A DNA stretch of 5,713 nt from Flavobacteriaceae bacterium (lineage in GTDB: Bacteria > Bacteroidota > Bacteroidia > Flavobacteriales > Flavobacteriaceae): positions 1-5,713 of the forward strand of contig JAGLKH010000264.1 in the NCBI GenBank assembly GCA_023141985.1, given 5' to 3'. The notes beneath the pieces were generated by a model that saw only the letters and a program-made list of their open reading frames with translations, was not told the origin of the DNA and did no database searches. A program made the translations under genes and the position numbers. This document shows positions 5,645 through 5,713 of this stretch, piece by piece (positions within the stretch are counted from its first letter, which is position 1; each line of letters opens with the position of its first letter).

Positions 5645-5713
5645 TTATTCTTGTGATTCAAAAAGGGCTGAAGCCGTTTCCACATTTCTATTAATTTTTC
5701 GTACTAATCCTTG
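5645..5713 (-). CDS. C-terminal end of an unidentified protein upstream of lspA
   Basis: On the minus strand, the frame entering from the right edge is open for 22 codons and ends in TAA at 5647-5645, two bases before the lspA ATG. The visible tail reads QGLVRKINRNVETASALFES followed by QE: mildly basic, then a short amphipathic stretch, with no motif. Of the three minus-strand frames, the other two meet stops near the edge (one could restart at an internal ATG but would run into lspA), so this frame is the best choice. I do not recognise the protein. The tail does not look like the DksA/TraR-type zinc-finger protein I would have expected next to lspA in this group. Confidence 0.6.
   Translation of the reverse strand, partial: QGLVRKINRNVETASALFESQE

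Noticed and set aside
5639..5713. Alternative minus-strand frame at the right edge with an internal ATG, running into lspA
   Set aside because: It has a stop almost at the edge and would overlap the start of lspA, while the neighbouring frame gives a clean stop 2 bp before lspA.
1..5713. Defence system, CRISPR array, prophage, insertion sequence, or tRNA/rRNA
   Set aside because: No spaced identical repeats, transposase or integrase motifs, or RNA-gene signatures were seen; all large frames are ordinary envelope or metabolic genes.

Overview
The window is AT-rich, densely packed DNA that reads as a chromosomal segment of a marine-type Flavobacteriaceae (phylum Bacteroidota). The basis is family resemblance of all complete proteins, A-rich sequence rather than Shine-Dalgarno motifs before start codons, a signal peptide ending in the 'ITAQ' style common in that group, and a Bacteroidota-like -33/-7 promoter candidate. 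No species can be named from the sequence.

Layout, left to right. Minus strand, 1-148: the first 49 codons of a small lipoprotein, running off the left edge. Minus strand, 257-1516: waaA (Kdo transferase, lipid A core synthesis). A 55-bp divergent spacer follows. Plus strand: a DegT/DnrJ/EryC1 sugar aminotransferase most like WbpE (1572-2705), then galE (2698-3723), which overlaps it by 8 bp, then a secreted metal-dependent amidohydrolase (ATG at 3763, end 5040). A 113-bp convergent gap holds a roughly 91-bp structured intergenic repeat. Minus strand, 5154-5642: lspA (prolipoprotein signal peptidase). The C-terminal 22 codons of an unidentified gene end 2 bp upstream of lspA and run off the right edge.

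How the genes fit together. waaA, the aminotransferase and galE are all envelope-glycan genes: WaaA adds Kdo to the lipid A precursor, and the other two make nucleotide sugars (an amino sugar and a galactose-type sugar) likely used in O-antigen, capsule or glycoprotein glycans. The GalE has alanine at the 'gatekeeper' position, which predicts that it also accepts UDP-GlcNAc/GalNAc; that fits an N-acetylated sugar partner pathway. The amidohydrolase is probably co-transcribed but acts outside the cytoplasm and has no clear link to sugar synthesis. LspA processes lipoproteins such as the one at the left edge, but nothing ties the two genes directly.

I see no mobile element, CRISPR array, phage gene, toxin-antitoxin pair, rRNA or tRNA, and nothing that amounts to a new biological system. 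The points most worth a second look are the intergenic repeat, the GalE gatekeeper, the aminotransferase-galE coupling and the very short predicted leader of the aminotransferase mRNA.
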